The position numbers and the translations under genes were made by a program. This document shows, piece by piece, positions 16,128-25,501 of a stretch of 64,000 bases of DNA. The stretch spans positions 372,001 through 436,000 of the forward strand of contig NZ_AUGD01000001.1 of NCBI RefSeq assembly GCF_000426845.1, given 5' to 3'. Position 1 is the stretch's first letter, and each line of letters opens with the position of its first letter. The DNA comes from Bradyrhizobium sp. in8p8. GTDB lineage: Bacteria > Pseudomonadota > Alphaproteobacteria > Rhizobiales > Xanthobacteraceae. Below the pieces are notes generated by a model. That model was not told the DNA's origin. It searched no databases and saw nothing but the letters and a program-made list of their open reading frames with translations.

Positions 16128-16925
16128 CTAGGAATAAGCCATGCGAACGGGCGATACCGTACAAGTGCGCTCGTGCGCCGACAGGATGACGCTGTGACAA
16201 TCACAGGACATCGATCTCAACCTCGTTGCATCCACAACGACGATCCCCGCCCTTCGGCAACTGATCACTCCCTCTCGCACCATCTCTCCCAAAGCTACGG
16301 TAACTCCTGCGCGCCGGACCGCGAGTGCGTTCGCAATGTAGCTGTGCGTAAAGGGCACTTCCCGCGATCCGAGCCTGTCGCTGGCTACCACCAGCCATCG
16401 GGCAAGGCGCTGGTGCAATGTGTGCCGGGAGTTGCAAGCGGACAGCTGGGAGCTGTGAATCAGGATCGCCTGCACGTATCCCAAGAGCAGCGTTTCGAGC
16501 TCGGCATCTCGCTTTATCAACGCGATCAACTCGTCGCAGTGAATGCGCAGCGCGTGGCCTCGGACCTGCACGCTGCACCGATGTGGCGACACGCGCATGC
16601 CGAGAATCAACGGCACTCCAACAAAGTCTTTCCTTCCGAGTGTGTGGATCTCCACCGGCAGGCAATCGCCGGCGCGCGTCGTGACCGAACATCCGCCGCT
16701 CTCGATAAAATAGGCAAAACGAAGAGGAATGCCTCGGTCATAGAGCACCTGACGCTTGCTTAGCGGCACCCTCTCGCACCTTTCGAGCAAGGACTGGCGC
16801 GAGCGATCCGATAAACGTGAGATCAGTTCGTTGCAGCTGAGCTCGACGGATTTGCTCTCATAGCTCGGCCGTTTCAGGTCGAGCGCATCGCTCTCAGCAA
16901 GCAGCCGCATTGATTGATGTTCCAT
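16128..16925 (-). CDS. Crp/Fnr-family transcriptional regulator
   Basis: A 265-residue regulator (a TTG eight codons upstream could also start it). The cyclic-nucleotide-binding-like beta-roll spans about 35-150 (LSKRQVLYDRGIPLRFAYFI, VEIHTLGRKDFVGVPLILGM), followed by the dimer helix and a winged helix-turn-helix at about 180-235 (TLHQRLARWLVVASDRLGS, HSYIANALAVRRAGVTVALG). There is no FNR-type cysteine cluster near the N-terminus, so it is unlikely to bind an iron-sulfur cluster there. It is divergent from the kinase/response-regulator pair and may be controlled by, or act with, that pair. Its target sites could include the FixK-like boxes in this window, but this is untested. Confidence 0.85.
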   Translation of the reverse strand: MEHQSMRLLAESDALDLKRPSYESKSVELSCNELISRLSDRSRQSLLERCERVPLSKRQVLYDRGIPLRFAYFIESGGCSVTTRAGDCLPVEIHTLGRKDFVGVPLILGMRVSPHRCSVQVRGHALRIHCDELIALIKRDAELETLLLGYVQAILIHSSQLSACNSRHTLHQRLARWLVVASDRLGSREVPFTHSYIANALAVRRAGVTVALGEMVREGVISCRRAGIVVVDATRLRSMSCDCHSVILSAHERTCTVSPVRMAYS

Positions 16926-17051
16926 GTCAAGGCCAATTCTGGACCGCAACTACGATTGTCTGTAACATGGGGCAGATTGGGCGATCTCGGGAGTCAGGGT
17001 GACCGTCCGCGCTGTCAGGAAAACCCTGACGACCAGAACACGAAGGAAACT

Positions 17052-19148
17052 GTGGACGTGGGCGTTTCGTCGTCACATTCGGCTCCTGCTCACAGGGAAG
17101 CGAGAAGCTCGACTACACGGAGCGCAGCGCGGCGCCCGCTGGTCCTTGTCTTCATCGCAGCAGCGATGCCTCTGGCCCTGTTTGCCGGCTGGGTCGTCTT
17201 TCTGAATGCCCAGCAGCAACGCAATCATTCACAAGCGGCAGCGGTCGAAACCCTCGACAGCGTAGTGAGCAGGCTCGCCTCTGAGATCAGCCTGCAGCTC
17301 GAGATCGCGGAGACGATCGCGGCCTCCGCTACGCTGGACAAGCCTGATCTCGATGCATTCTATCGAGAGGCGACGCGGGTGAACGAGGCCAGGACGCTTT
17401 GGGAAACGATTCAGCTTGTTGATCCCAAGGGCAATCAGGTGCTGGACGTCACCCGTCCGCTGGCAGACGGAATGCGGGTGATAGCCGACCGGGAGAATTT
17501 CGAGCAGATCCTGAAGACGCGCCGGCCGGCGATCGGCGGTATCGGACCACCCGGTCCGGTCACGGGCAAACGCGTCGTTGCGGTAAGAGCGCCTGTCGAA
17601 CGCGATGGGCAATTGAAGTTTGTTCTTACGATCGCCCTCGTCCCGGACGCGATGAGCCAGATCTTGAAAAGCGCGGGAGCTCCGACCGGGTGGGATGGCT
17701 TTGTCGTTGATGCAAAGGGCAACATTGTCGCTCGCACGTTCGGCGAGCAATCGGAACTCGGTCAGTCCGCCAGCGCTACCGTGCGTCAGGCGATCGCCTC
17801 GGCGCCGGAAGGAAGCTATGTCAAGACGACATCCACCGGCGATCAGGTCGACTCGATCTACAAGCTCATACCCGGCACGAGTGGTTGGTCGGTCCATTTC
17901 GGAATACCGACACAAGAGCTCAATGGTCCAGTTCAGCGATCAGCCATTTTCCTAGCCGGGGGCGGAGTGCTGAGCTTCGTCCTGGCACTTACCTTGGCCT
18001 GGTACACGATCCGCGACATCTCTCTTCGCAGGCGCGAGCAGGAGGCTCAGGCGGCCTTGGCGCTCAGCGCCAGTGAAGAGCAGCGCAGGCTTACGATTGA
18101 TGCCGCAGACCTAGGCGTATTCAGCTGGAACTTCGCAACCAGGGAAGCGCTCGTGTCGCCTCGTGCGCGAGAGATGTTGCAGATTGGCGGCTCCCCTGAC
18201 GGCGACACTAGCTTGCCTATCGATCGGATGCTGAACTGCATCGAACCCGCCGACCGGCAGCAGTTTGAGTCTTCACTTATAAGATGTCGTTCAGGAAGCG
18301 TCGCGATTGCAGACTTCCGGACCGCTCCTCCGCACAGTCGATGGTTGCGCGCCAGTGGTCGGCTCTCCCGGCTGGACCAGAAGAACCCAGATGTCGTCTA
18401 TGGTGTCATTCTGGACATCGACGAAACGAAACGGGCCGAGCTGGAACGGCAGCGGCTACTTAGGCGTCTTTCCGAAGCAGAGGAAAATGAACGCCGTCGC
18501 ATCGCGCGAGAGCTTCACGATCAAATCGGCCAAACGATCACAGGGCTCCTTCTGGGACTCAAGAACTTGGAACAGTTTCTCGGGCCAAGTCACAAGCGCA
18601 AGGTAGGGCTGGAGAAGCTCAACTGGCTCCAGGGATTGGCCAGAGGAATCGGCCGCGACATCCATCAAGTCGCCTCCGATCTTCGGCCGACTGCTCTCGA
18701 TGATCTCGGGCTTTACAAGGCGCTGGAAGCCTTCTGTGTCGAGATCCAGCGGCGGTTCGGGATCAGCGTCGATCTTCAGCCCTTGGGCAGAAGGGAACGT
18801 CTCGGCCAGGATGTCGAAATCGCGGTCTACCGCGCAGTCCAGGAAGCTGTAAACAACGTGGTCAAGCACGCAAAGGCGCGAAACGTCAGCGTGGTGGTCG
18901 ACCGGCGCACGGCAGAGCTGCGGATCGTTGTCGAAGACGACGGAAACGGATTTGACCTTCAGGACTTCTCGCGGAGTGATGCCCGCCACTCAAAGCTCGG
19001 CCTGTCGGTCATCGAAGAGCGCCTTACGATTCTGGGCGGATCCTTGGCGATCGAGTCTGAACCGGGCCGCGGCACTTCCCTCTTCATGAGAATTCCCGTG
19101 CCAGCAGAGGAGATGGGCTATGTGCCCGATCCGGATCACGTTAACTGA
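17052..19148 (+). CDS. Membrane sensor histidine kinase, NarL/DegS type
   Basis: A 698-residue kinase starting at GTG 17052, preceded by AAGGA at a good distance; an upstream in-frame start would overlap the divergent regulator gene. Domains: membrane helix at about 30-55, a periplasmic Cache-like sensor domain to about 305, a second helix, a PAS-like domain (about 350-460), then HisKA_3 with the phospho-acceptor in RRIARELHDQIGQTITG and an ATPase domain with NNVVKHAK, EDDGNGFD and GLSVIEERLTILGG. It phosphorylates the response regulator encoded next, whose start overlaps this gene by 29 bases. The signal is unknown. Confidence 0.9.
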   Translation: MDVGVSSSHSAPAHREARSSTTRSAARRPLVLVFIAAAMPLALFAGWVVFLNAQQQRNHSQAAAVETLDSVVSRLASEISLQLEIAETIAASATLDKPDLDAFYREATRVNEARTLWETIQLVDPKGNQVLDVTRPLADGMRVIADRENFEQILKTRRPAIGGIGPPGPVTGKRVVAVRAPVERDGQLKFVLTIALVPDAMSQILKSAGAPTGWDGFVVDAKGNIVARTFGEQSELGQSASATVRQAIASAPEGSYVKTTSTGDQVDSIYKLIPGTSGWSVHFGIPTQELNGPVQRSAIFLAGGGVLSFVLALTLAWYTIRDISLRRREQEAQAALALSASEEQRRLTIDAADLGVFSWNFATREALVSPRAREMLQIGGSPDGDTSLPIDRMLNCIEPADRQQFESSLIRCRSGSVAIADFRTAPPHSRWLRASGRLSRLDQKNPDVVYGVILDIDETKRAELERQRLLRRLSEAEENERRRIARELHDQIGQTITGLLLGLKNLEQFLGPSHKRKVGLEKLNWLQGLARGIGRDIHQVASDLRPTALDDLGLYKALEAFCVEIQRRFGISVDLQPLGRRERLGQDVEIAVYRAVQEAVNNVVKHAKARNVSVVVDRRTAELRIVVEDDGNGFDLQDFSRSDARHSKLGLSVIEERLTILGGSLAIESEPGRGTSLFMRIPVPAEEMGYVPDPDHVN

Positions 19149-19788
19149 CGATCATCCGCTCGTTCTGGCCGGGATGAAGGCGCTGCTGCAGGCGGTGGAC
19201 GACATCGAGATCGTCGGAGAAGCAACGGATGGACAGACAGCGCTCGATATCATTCGCGAGGTCACGCCGGACATCGCGATCGTGGACATTTCACTTCCAG
19301 GCATCAGCGGCCTCGAGGTGGCTCGCACTGTCGCGACGCAGCTGCCTCAGGTTCGTCTGCTGGCGTTGACCGTTCACGAGGACCACGCCTACGTCCAGCC
19401 CATGCTCCAGGCCGGAGCCCGCGGCTATCTGCTCAAGCGCTCCGCGGCAGATGAGCTCGAGCGGGCGGTAAGAGCCATCGCCAGCGGAGGCTTGTATCTG
19501 GATCCCGCAATCGCGGAGAAGGCACTTCCGTCCTCTGCCGGCGCTCATCCGTCTGCCGAGACGACAGGCAGTGAACTCACGCCACGGGAGAGCGAAGTGC
19601 TGCGTTTCATCGCCCAAGGATTCAGCAACAAGGAAATTGCCGGCCAGCTGAACATCAGCATCAAGACCGTTGAGACCTACAAGGCAAGAGCCTTGGAAAA
19701 GCTTGGCCTGTTCACGCGCGCCGACATCGTTCGCTACGGCGTCGCGGTGGGCTGGCTGGGCCAAGCAGGGACGGGTGCCGCGGTCTGA
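19120..19788 (+). CDS. NarL/FixJ-family response regulator
   Basis: A 222-residue regulator. Receiver domain: acidic pair D10-D11, phospho-acceptor D56 in IAIVDISLPG, T84-type switch in LALTVHE and K106 in GYLLKRS. A LuxR-type helix-turn-helix follows at about 152-215 (LTPRESEVLRFIAQGFSNKE, VETYKARALEKLGL). Its start codon lies inside the last 29 bases of the kinase gene, so the two are co-translated partners. Likely a transcription activator of genes that respond to the kinase's periplasmic signal. Confidence 0.92.
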   Translation: MCPIRITLTDDHPLVLAGMKALLQAVDDIEIVGEATDGQTALDIIREVTPDIAIVDISLPGISGLEVARTVATQLPQVRLLALTVHEDHAYVQPMLQAGARGYLLKRSAADELERAVRAIASGGLYLDPAIAEKALPSSAGAHPSAETTGSELTPRESEVLRFIAQGFSNKEIAGQLNISIKTVETYKARALEKLGLFTRADIVRYGVAVGWLGQAGTGAAV

Positions 19789-19990
19789 GCCACGATCCAC
19801 TTCGCGCCCGCCAGGATGTTGTGTGTCAGGATTATCCCGACAGACCTCAACTGCTGTCCCGACTGTCCGGCGAGCCGCCGCGCACTACTGTATCCTTCGT
19901 GCACTGGTCGAACAGGCTCGCTCGTCACAAGGGCCGATTTTGTTCTTGGTAAGCGCACGTTTAGCGGGTCGATCGGTCGTGGAGACTATA

Positions 19991-20173
19991 ATGAGAAACG
20001 TACTCTTTCGAGGACGCGCCGGCCGACAACTTTTTGCGCAGTATCAGAAGCTGCCCCGGCTCAGAGCAAAAGCAGGTTCGCGAGCAGATGCCCGCGCAGC
20101 CCGGACCACGGGGATGGTCCTCGCCTGCGTATACGTCGCCTGCTTGCTGTTATCCGCGTATGCAATTGCTTGA
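19991..20173 (+). CDS. Small protein with C-terminal membrane helix
   Basis: A 60-residue peptide with a very basic N-terminal half (MRNVLFRGRAGRQLF, LPRLRAKAGSRADAR) and one hydrophobic helix at the end (MVLACVYVACLLLSAYAIA). GGAGA lies seven bases before the ATG. The basic tail with a single helix suggests a small inner-membrane protein; no family recognised. Confidence 0.4.
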   Translation: MRNVLFRGRAGRQLFAQYQKLPRLRAKAGSRADARAARTTGMVLACVYVACLLLSAYAIA

Positions 20174-20264
20174 TCGACAATTACATCGTGCTGGCTACAC
20201 CGGCACGGCACAGTATCCAGGCTTAAGCTCTCTGCAGGAGCGCAGATCAGCAATGGTCATCTGA

Positions 20265-20411
20265 ATGGACGGCAGCCTGCTACTACTCGTCTTCGTCACG
20301 GCGCTTTCCGCTTTCGGCCTCGCGGCGCTGGAGGTCGCGGCCCGCCGATCATCTGGAGGTACGATCGGCGGTAAACCTCAAGCGACTAACGCCAAGCGGC
20401 CCGTGGAGTAA
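20265..20411 (+). CDS. Small membrane peptide
   Basis: A 48-residue reading frame with one N-terminal hydrophobic segment (MDGSLLLLVFVTALSAFGLA) and a short basic tail. A short upstream frame ends in TGA directly before this ATG (TGAATG). No strong ribosome site is visible. Kept because similar small membrane peptides recur in this part of the window. Confidence 0.35.
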   Translation: MDGSLLLLVFVTALSAFGLAALEVAARRSSGGTIGGKPQATNAKRPVE

Positions 20412-20786
20412 TTCGACGTCCGTCCCGTTTGAATTCATGCGGAGGTTCGTCGTCTCTGCAAGGGGCCGCATTGATCGGACTGCAATCGCGACCTCGCCCC
20501 ATCTGGAATTTTTCATCTCCTCAATGGAACGCGGATTGTGGCCAGGATCTCGGCCGCAGACGCTCAATGTCTGATCAGGCAACGGTCGTCTGCCCATGCG
20601 GGAGCCGGGGCAAGATGCTGCCAAGACAATTGTCAAATGTTACACATCGCCTGGATGGGCGATCGCCTGTTCCAAATTGCCGAACCGCCGCCGGAGCCGT
20701 TACCTTCTGTACTTCATTCCATAGCGGCTGTGGCCTTGATGTACGCGGCTGCTTCAATCGTCCAGCCCTGAAAGTGGAGTTCGGCG
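20412..20786. other. Gene-poor intergenic region
   Basis: No secure gene. A 44-codon frame at 20637-20771 ends in a hydrophobic run (SIAAVALMYAAASIVQP) and could be another tiny membrane peptide, but it lacks a clear ribosome site. The promoter of the antiporter gene should lie near the end of this stretch. Confidence 0.3.
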
Positions 20787-22043
20787 GTGCTTTCGCTCAT
20801 GGACATTGCGGCCGTTCTACTTACGCTTTCGGCGGTATTTGGCTGGCTCAACCACAAATTCCTGCCTTTGTCCCGCAGCGTGGGACTATTGGTGATGAGC
20901 GTCACGACGTCGCTGTTTCTCATAGGCCTGGATGCGGCAATTCCCGCCGTTCATCTTCTCAAACAGCTTTCAGAGGGTCTCCGCCAGATCGATTTCGCAG
21001 AGATCGTGGTGAATGGGATGCTCGCGTTTCTACTGTTCGCCGGCGCATTGCATGTGGATTTGGCGACCCTTAGGAGCCGCGCAGTTCCGGTGTTCATTTT
21101 GGCCGTGTTCGGCACTTCGATTTCAACGGCGACCGTTGGTTTCCTGTTTTGGTGCATCTGCAGTCTCATGGGAATACCAGTGTCGCTGCCCTGGGCCCTC
21201 GTCTTCGGCGCCTTGATCAGCCCGACAGATCCCGTCGCCGTTCTGAGCACACTTCGCAACACTAACGTGCCGAGCGAACTGAAGATCGAAACCGAGGGCG
21301 AAGCACTGTTCAACGACGGCGTCGGCCTCGTCCTGTTCACGATCTTGCTTCAGTTTGCGAGTTCCGAGGAAGGAGCGCACGTTTCGGTCGCGGAGGTCGC
21401 AGAGTTGCTCATCCGCGAAGCTGGCGGAGGGATCGTGCTGGGCTTGCTGACGGGCTATCTCGCGTATCGCGCGATGCGGCTCATTGATGACTACGCGATC
21501 GAAGTACTGATCTCCCTCGCTCTTGTCACCGGAACCTACGCAATTGCGCTCCACTTGCACGTCAGCGGGCCGCTGTCCATGGTGGCGGCAGGCCTCCTCA
21601 TCGGGGATCGAGGACCGCGATATGCGATGAGCGAGCAGACACAGAGTTATCTTTTCGCACTCTGGACCCTTATCGACGAGATCCTCAATTCAGTCCTGTT
21701 TTTGCTGATTGGGCTGGAGACACTGGTTCTACGTTTCGATCTTCGCAGCTTCGGTCTTGCGGCATCGACCGTGCCAATTGTTCTTTTCGCTCGCTTCGTT
21801 TCGGTTGCAGTGCAGCCTTTTCTGTTCGGGTGGACGCGGCTTCTCTCGATGCGCAACGCGCCCTTTTTGACCTGGGCCGGCGTTCGTGGCGGGATTTCTG
21901 TTGCACTTGCCCTATCGGTGCCAGATAGCCCGGCGAAAGTCGCTATTCTCACCTCGACCTATGCGGTCGTTTTGTTCAGCATCATTGTCCAAGGCTCGAC
22001 CCTGGGCTGGGTTACAAGGCGCACCGTCAAACGAGCCCGATGA
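20787..22043 (+). CDS. Na+/H+ antiporter, CPA1 (NhaP-like) family
   Basis: A 418-residue membrane protein with about eleven to twelve hydrophobic segments. The ion-binding helix carries FGALISPTDPVAVLS (about 140-154), and the next conserved motif is GEALFNDGVGLVLF (about 170-183), both diagnostic of CPA1 sodium/proton exchangers. Compared with many NhaP proteins it lacks the long cytoplasmic C-terminal tail. It exchanges Na+ or K+ for H+ across the inner membrane. It is monocistronic; a second, unrelated antiporter system (Mrp) lies at 28-34 kb. An alternative ATG is four codons downstream. Confidence 0.9.
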   Translation: MLSLMDIAAVLLTLSAVFGWLNHKFLPLSRSVGLLVMSVTTSLFLIGLDAAIPAVHLLKQLSEGLRQIDFAEIVVNGMLAFLLFAGALHVDLATLRSRAVPVFILAVFGTSISTATVGFLFWCICSLMGIPVSLPWALVFGALISPTDPVAVLSTLRNTNVPSELKIETEGEALFNDGVGLVLFTILLQFASSEEGAHVSVAEVAELLIREAGGGIVLGLLTGYLAYRAMRLIDDYAIEVLISLALVTGTYAIALHLHVSGPLSMVAAGLLIGDRGPRYAMSEQTQSYLFALWTLIDEILNSVLFLLIGLETLVLRFDLRSFGLAASTVPIVLFARFVSVAVQPFLFGWTRLLSMRNAPFLTWAGVRGGISVALALSVPDSPAKVAILTSTYAVVLFSIIVQGSTLGWVTRRTVKRAR

Positions 22044-22236
22044 ACCGGTGCCGATTCAACCGGACAAAGGTTCCGCAGGTGTTTGGGCCAAGAGCAACCC
22101 TGGACAGCATTGCCGCGGCCGCCACCGCCAAGTTCGGCGGCAGCGGAAATGTTGAAATCGCACGTCGGCAATGACGGGATGCCGGCCCGGGTCGCTATCA
22201 CCGCACGATGAAGTTGATGGTGAACCCGAGGCTCAA

Positions 22237-22641
22237 CTAATGTGCCAGGCTGGGCCGCGCCTTTTCGCAGGCGCTCATGCACCGGCGACACGCGTCGGCG
22301 CAGATCCTGCAATGTTCATGCATCTCAGCGTGTTTTTCACATTCCTCGCCGCAGAGCCGGCACGCCGCTGCACAGGCATCGAGCATTCTTCGGATCATCT
22401 CCTCGTCGGACCCGGTTCGGCGGGTCGCGATCCTCCCGGTGATGTTGCAGATGTCTGCGCAGTCCATATTCAGTCGGATGCATTGGGTCAGGGATTTTAC
22501 ATTGTCTTCCGCAAGACACGCGTCGGCGCACGACGTGCATGTCTGCGCACAGGAGTAGCACTCCTCGATGCAGCGAATGAGGGCGTCGTTTGTATTGCCG
22601 CGAACCTGCGGATGCGTGCTGATCATTGCTTGAGCTTGCAT
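22237..22641 (-). CDS. Four-helix-bundle copper-binding protein (Csp-like)
   Basis: A 134-residue, cysteine-rich helical protein with 18 cysteines, many in CxxxC and CxxC spacing along helices (CIEECYSCAQTCTSCADACL; CRLCGEECEKHAEMHEHC). This matches the Csp copper-storage family (DUF326-type), in which a four-helix bundle lined with thiols holds many Cu(I) ions. There is no signal peptide, so it is a cytosolic Csp3-like form. Start chosen at 22641 because GGAG lies six bases upstream; two upstream starts in the same frame are weaker. No copper regulator or pump gene is adjacent. Confidence 0.82.
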   Translation of the reverse strand: MQAQAMISTHPQVRGNTNDALIRCIEECYSCAQTCTSCADACLAEDNVKSLTQCIRLNMDCADICNITGRIATRRTGSDEEMIRRMLDACAAACRLCGEECEKHAEMHEHCRICADACRRCMSACEKARPSLAH

Positions 22642-23393
22642 TGAATTCTCCATCCTTACCCGCCCCGCCTCTCCAATTGGCGTGCGCAAGAATGGTTTCT
22701 ACTCTTGCGAAACGGACAGCGATCAGGGGTGCCCGGTAACCATCTACAGCTGCGTCATTCATGGTTCTGGTTCGTCCCCGGCGCTGCGGCCGCGGCTCTC
22801 CGATCACCGATCTCGAATGTCAACCAGGATGCCGTCGTACTCAATCGAACGGAACTCTCAGCGTTACGAAGTCCGTTCACGTCGACGCTTCGGCACTCAT
22901 ATCTTCAACGCGGCCGGTTCCGCGCGAGCGAGCCGCGGCGCAGACATCCTGTTCCGCGATCCGGTGCCTCCTCAGCTTCGCTCCAATGAACTTGCCTCGC
23001 TGGACGATAAGCTGAGGGGACGGGTCGAAAACATCCGGAGACCAGGCGAGTGAACGTAAATGGCAGCGAATAGCAACTGCGTGCCGAGAAGCGCAGCGGC
23101 CGCCGCAGTGCTCTGCAGAATCGAAACGCGGTTCGACAGGATTCCCGTTGCTATCGCAGAGCCGAGTGCGACCGTCGCTACGAGGCCGAAGGCGTTCTAT
23201 TTGCCAAGGCGCGCTGGCCCAATGTTCGAACAAGGAGAAGCGCGATGTACAAGGCCACGACGGCCGCCATCGTGCGACTAGCGTCTCCCAAGCTGGGGCC
23301 AGTTCAACCATGGACCAGTTTCTCAGCTAGAAGCTCTCGCCTGCCCGGCGCGGCTACGCTCGATCGCGCCGGGCACTTCCTAAAGGCGGTTCA
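22642..23393. other. Gene-poor intergenic region
   Basis: No secure gene in about 750 bases. A plus-strand frame at 22817-23053 is protein-like in part (MPSYSIERNSQRYEVRSRRR, LRSNELASLDDKLRGRVENI) but has no ribosome site. A frame starting at 23245 has AGGAGA before it, yet it runs through a terminator-like hairpin and antisense into the next gene. Probably decayed sequence. Confidence 0.3.
23343..23374 (-). terminator. Hairpin terminator after the Gly/Tyr-rich secreted protein gene
   Basis: A perfect ten-base stem (GCCCGGCGCG and CGCGCCGGGC) around a 12-base loop, starting 19 bases after the stop codon of the minus-strand gene. There is no T-run, so termination may need Rho. Confidence 0.5.
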
Positions 23394-23906
23394 TCACCAC
23401 CGATGGCGCGCTCGAATCACCCCGTGATGATTCCGGTGATGTCGTGGCGCCCAGCCGTAGCTGTGTCTCCATGGGGGAGCACGCCGGACTGCGTAGCCCC
23501 ACGGCCTGGGCGCAGACCAGCCGTGGCTGTAGCGCCAGGGGCGCGGGCCCCAGGTGTAGTAGCGTGGCGGTCCCCAGCCGTAGCCACCCCAATAAGGCGT
23601 GTAGGCGTACGCGGGATAGTAACCACCATAGCCGTATGGATAGCGGTACCTGTAGAGCGGCCTATAGCCCGCATAATAGTGAGGAGTGGCAATCGCTGAG
23701 CCGATCAATGCGCCCGCCACGAATCCGGCGCCGACGCCCCAACCGCCACGCCAGTGAACCCGCGTGAGATCGTCACGCACGAACGGCGTATGGTCCGCAG
23801 AATTCGCCGCCGCCGAGAGCGATGTCAGGGGTGCAGCCTGAATGCTGCCGACAGGCGAAATAGCTATCAGGCCCGTCAGAGAAAGAGCGAGTGTGAGTTG
23901 ACGCAT
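23394..23906 (-). CDS. Secreted Gly/Tyr/Trp-rich protein
   Basis: A 170-residue protein with a signal peptide (MRQLTLALSLTGLIAISPVG, cleaved after QAA). After a short glycine-rich hydrophobic segment (GVGAGFVAGALIGSAIA) the rest is low-complexity Tyr/Gly/Pro/Arg/Trp sequence. Similar exported tyrosine/glycine-rich proteins are frequent in Bradyrhizobium, usually annotated hypothetical. An envelope or surface role is likely; no enzyme motif is visible. Confidence 0.68.
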   Translation of the reverse strand: MRQLTLALSLTGLIAISPVGSIQAAPLTSLSAAANSADHTPFVRDDLTRVHWRGGWGVGAGFVAGALIGSAIATPHYYAGYRPLYRYRYPYGYGGYYPAYAYTPYWGGYGWGPPRYYTWGPRPWRYSHGWSAPRPWGYAVRRAPPWRHSYGWAPRHHRNHHGVIRARHRW

Positions 23907-23988
23907 GTCTGGCTCCTGTCACTGCAGAGTGCGGTCAACTGAAGCCTGCTACCTTGGTTTCCAGGGTCAGGGAACGTCGGGGTACAAG

Positions 23989-24006
23989 CTGTACGGCAGT
24001 GTACAG
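23989..24006. promoter_or_regulatory. Inverted repeat CTGTAC-N6-GTACAG
   Basis: A perfect six-base dyad with a six-base spacer, about 83 bp upstream of the secreted protein start at 23906 and just before the 3' end of the broken transporter gene. Could be an operator; no known regulator assigned. Confidence 0.25.
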
Positions 24007-24009
24007 ACT

Positions 24010-25074
24010 TTATTTGGCACCGCAGACCGCAACCTTTCGACCACAGTCGCTGCCGCTCTTTCTCTCCAAGAACCATTCGACGTAGATCATACGCACCGCA
24101 ACAAGAAGGACCGCAATAAATGGAGTCGCAACGATCAGGCCGATCAGGCCAAACAGAATCCCGAGAACCGTCTGAGAAAGCATCGTGAGTGCCGGCGGCA
24201 GCGCGATCGTCCGCTTTTGAATCCAGGGCGCGATCACGTTTCCCTCCAGCAGTTGAACCGAAAGGAATAGAAGAGCGACCCAGGCCGCAAGAACAGGAGA
24301 CTGAGCCATGGCAACGAGAATTGCTGGAACCGCGCCGGCAAGCGCGCCCACATAAGGGACAAAATTGAGTATCCCGCCAGCAGGGCAAGGGACATCGCCA
24401 GTGGTAAGCCGATCAGGAAGATGCCCAGCCAAGCGGCAGCCCGACAATCGCCATATCTATGAATTGCCCGAGAAACCAGAGCCTGAGCGTGGCGCCGAGC
24501 TCTGCGGCAACTTCCCGGCCACGAGACCGCCAAGTCATCGGAAGAAGACGCAGCGCCCCGCGAAGATACAGTTGCGGCGATGCGGCGAGGAAATATCGCC
24601 GTCGCGCCCGTCACGATGAGGCTGCCGCCGATGCCGAGGACAGAGCCGACAACACCCGGGACATAGCCCGTCAGACCCGAGCGCAGGGACCTTCCCGCAA
24701 TCTGCAACTGCTGGGCCAGCACTGAGCCCCATGAGCTGCCTTCCAGTTCTCGCCAGACTCGCTGGAGTTGCGTTCTCAGCTGCTGGCCGATCTCGTTGCC
24801 CTCTTCCAGAAAAGCGCTGCCGCGCCACCACAGCATCGCACCGAGCGTGAGGCCGATGGTGAGGATCACGCAAAGCAACGACGGGGCCCAGCCGTGTTCC
24901 CCGCCGGACGGCATCGCTTGTCCCTCGCAGGACGCAAGCGATGACGATGGCGCTGAATGAGAGCAAGAGGAGGTCGCGAAGCAGCCACACAGAAGCTGCG
25001 AGGAACAAAGCGATTGCGCTCACCCGAAGGGTGCGCTCGATATCACGGACAGAGTCATCCCGCTGATCTTCCAA
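24010..25074 (-). pseudogene. AI-2E (PerM) family transporter, disrupted by frameshifts
   Basis: The protein can be read only by changing frame about four times. Pieces: residues MEDQRDDSVRDIERTLRVSA to about 24880; then LLCVILTIGLTLGAMLWWRG through GGSLIVTGATAIF to about 24595; then LAASPQLYLRGALRLLPMTW to FIDMAIVGLPLGWASS at about 24430; then IGLPLAMSLALLAG to about 24370; then ILNFVPYVGALAGAVPAILV to the end at 24010. Joined, these give a near full-length AI-2E/PerM membrane protein of about 350 residues. So many indels argue for a dead gene rather than sequencing error, though a low-quality patch cannot be excluded. Confidence 0.82.
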
Positions 25075-25501
25075 CTAATCTCCCGCTGTAGTGGCTCTTT
25101 GCATAATTGAATGAAGCAGCGACGACCTCTCAGCCTTACTCCAGGCGCGCTCAGCACGCTCGCAGGGCAGCAAAGCCGCTGAAGGAACGACGCGTCTGTT
25201 GTTCTTGCCAAAGCAATGCGGCAGTGGCGCATGCGACAAATGAGGAGATGCGGCCGTGGAGCCCAGCGACGTGATGCCAGCCGCGTGGTTCAGCGCGCTG
25301 GATTGAGTGCAGCTGGCGACGAACGGCCCATCGAAAAGCGCAGCGGCACAAGAGTGCGATCGAAGGCAAGCTTGGCTTCGGAGGTGACAGGACAGCCAAG
25401 TGAGCGCGATGCAGACGTCGGACACAACGGCCCGTGCGCCCACTCCGCAACTGCAGTCCGACTCCAAGCCAACCAAGCGAGACTCTCCGTCTCACGGTCA
25501 T
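25075..25501. other. Intergenic region without visible genes
   Basis: About 430 bases between the start of the broken transporter gene and the stop of the PRC-barrel gene. I see no frame with a start and plausible protein content, and no obvious RNA structure. Confidence 0.4.

Noticed and set aside
23245..23427. 60-codon frame with AGGAGA before its ATG
   Set aside because: It runs through a perfect terminator-like hairpin and into the antisense of the secreted protein gene; the translation lacks protein character.
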